Positions 6,107 through 6,507 of a stretch of DNA of 6,507 nt are shown piece after piece. The notes beneath the pieces were generated by a model that was not told where the DNA came from, made no database searches, and saw only the letters and a list, made by a program, of their open reading frames with translations. The stretch covers positions 1-6,507 of the forward strand of contig DAICZO010000181.1 in NCBI GenBank assembly GCA_027311125.1, written 5' to 3'. The position numbers were made by a program, and so were the translations under genes. Each line of letters starts with the position of its first letter. Positions within the stretch are counted from its first letter, which is position 1. The DNA comes from Acidobacteriaceae bacterium (GTDB lineage Bacteria; Acidobacteriota; Terriglobia; Terriglobales; Acidobacteriaceae).

Positions 6107-6507
6107 ATGGGACAAAACCAGGTTTTGCAGGATGGGGGGCGCCGGCGATTTCTTGCTGCGTGCACGGCGGTTGGCGTTGGCAACACGTTGCTTCCGGGAG
6201 TGCTGTTGGGGCTGGCGACTGCGGCGGAGGCCCAGAGCAGCGGGGTGGCGAAGAGCGCGGAGAGTGAAGGCCATGCGCTGCCGAAGATCACGGTAGAGAT
6301 GATCGATGCAGCGGCGGGGATTGCCGGCATCGCGCTGACCGCAGAGCAGAAGAAGGTGATGCTGGAGGGGCTGAACAACCAGCGGGATGCAGTGGTGGCG
6401 ATCCGCGGGCTGAAGCTGGAGAACAGTGTGGCGCCAGCGGTGGTGTTCGATCCGGTGCCGGGCGGGATGGTGCGGGACACCGAGCGGAAGCCGCTGAAGA
6501 TCAGCAC
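6107..6507 (+). CDS. Tat-exported amidase-signature family protein, N-terminal part (runs off the right edge)
   Basis: Seen: an open frame of 133 complete codons to the window edge. Residues 11-16 read GRRRFL, a twin-arginine motif, followed by a hydrophobic stretch (about 20-38) and a likely signal peptidase site after AEA (40-42), so the product is probably exported folded. The mature N-terminus (PKITVEMIDAAAGIAGIALT, then EQKKVMLEGLN) resembles the helical leader of amidase-signature enzymes related to the GatA fold, as in Tat-exported amidases I recall from Acidobacteria. Known: such enzymes hydrolyse amide bonds with a Ser-cisSer-Lys triad. The triad lies beyond the edge, so activity cannot be checked here. 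The LAAC at 16-19 precedes the hydrophobic core and is not a usable lipobox. Composition resembles gyrB, with many G-ending codons. The family call rests on the N-terminal region only. Confidence 0.65.
   Translation, partial: MGQNQVLQDGGRRRFLAACTAVGVGNTLLPGVLLGLATAAEAQSSGVAKSAESEGHALPKITVEMIDAAAGIAGIALTAEQKKVMLEGLNNQRDAVVAIRGLKLENSVAPAVVFDPVPGGMVRDTERKPLKIS

Noticed and set aside
6152..6163. LAAC lipobox-like motif in the amidase signal peptide
   Set aside because: It directly follows the twin arginines, before the hydrophobic core, whereas a real lipobox lies after that core.

Overview
The window is an ordinary chromosomal stretch, most likely from an Acidobacteriota of the Terriglobia type (Granulicella/Terriglobus/Edaphobacter-like). 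This placement is an inference from the look of GyrB, the G/C-ending codon use and the Tat-exported amidase; no database was searched. I see no phage genes, transposase, CRISPR array, toxin-antitoxin pair, tRNA or rRNA.

Layout, left to right. (1) 1-834, minus strand: N-terminal 278 residues of a DprE1-like FAD-dependent oxidase, cut by the left edge. (2) 876-911: a perfect 13-bp hairpin with a short U-run on the minus strand, the likely terminator of the ribosomal-protein transcript. (3) 936-1346, minus: rplT (L20) with a duplicated Ala/Lys tail. (4) 1347-1560: an unusually long rpmI-rplT spacer with mutually exclusive base-pairing possibilities. (5) 1561-1758, minus: rpmI (L35), preceded by an extended -10 promoter at about 1794-1802. 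infC is not adjacent. (6) 1870-3051, minus: a membrane O-acyltransferase (acyltransferase-3 family) of clearly lower GC than its neighbours. (7) 3052-3362: a divergent intergenic region with an AT-rich promoter candidate and an inverted repeat. (8) 3363-5999, plus: gyrB, probably starting at a TTG. (9) 6026-6062: a strong intrinsic terminator. (10) 6107 to the right edge, plus: the start of a Tat-exported amidase-like protein with a -10 box placed so that its mRNA may be leaderless.

The genes do not form one pathway. rpmI-rplT supplies two 50S proteins, gyrB the ATPase subunit of DNA gyrase, and the other three are independent envelope or metabolic genes. The oxidase (cell-wall arabinose-type chemistry in its best-known relative) and the acyltransferase (sugar or lipid O-acylation) could both serve envelope polysaccharides, but the sequence gives no direct link. 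Nothing here looks like an undescribed system; the best leads are the rpmI-rplT spacer, the compositionally distinct acyltransferase and the possible leaderless amidase start.
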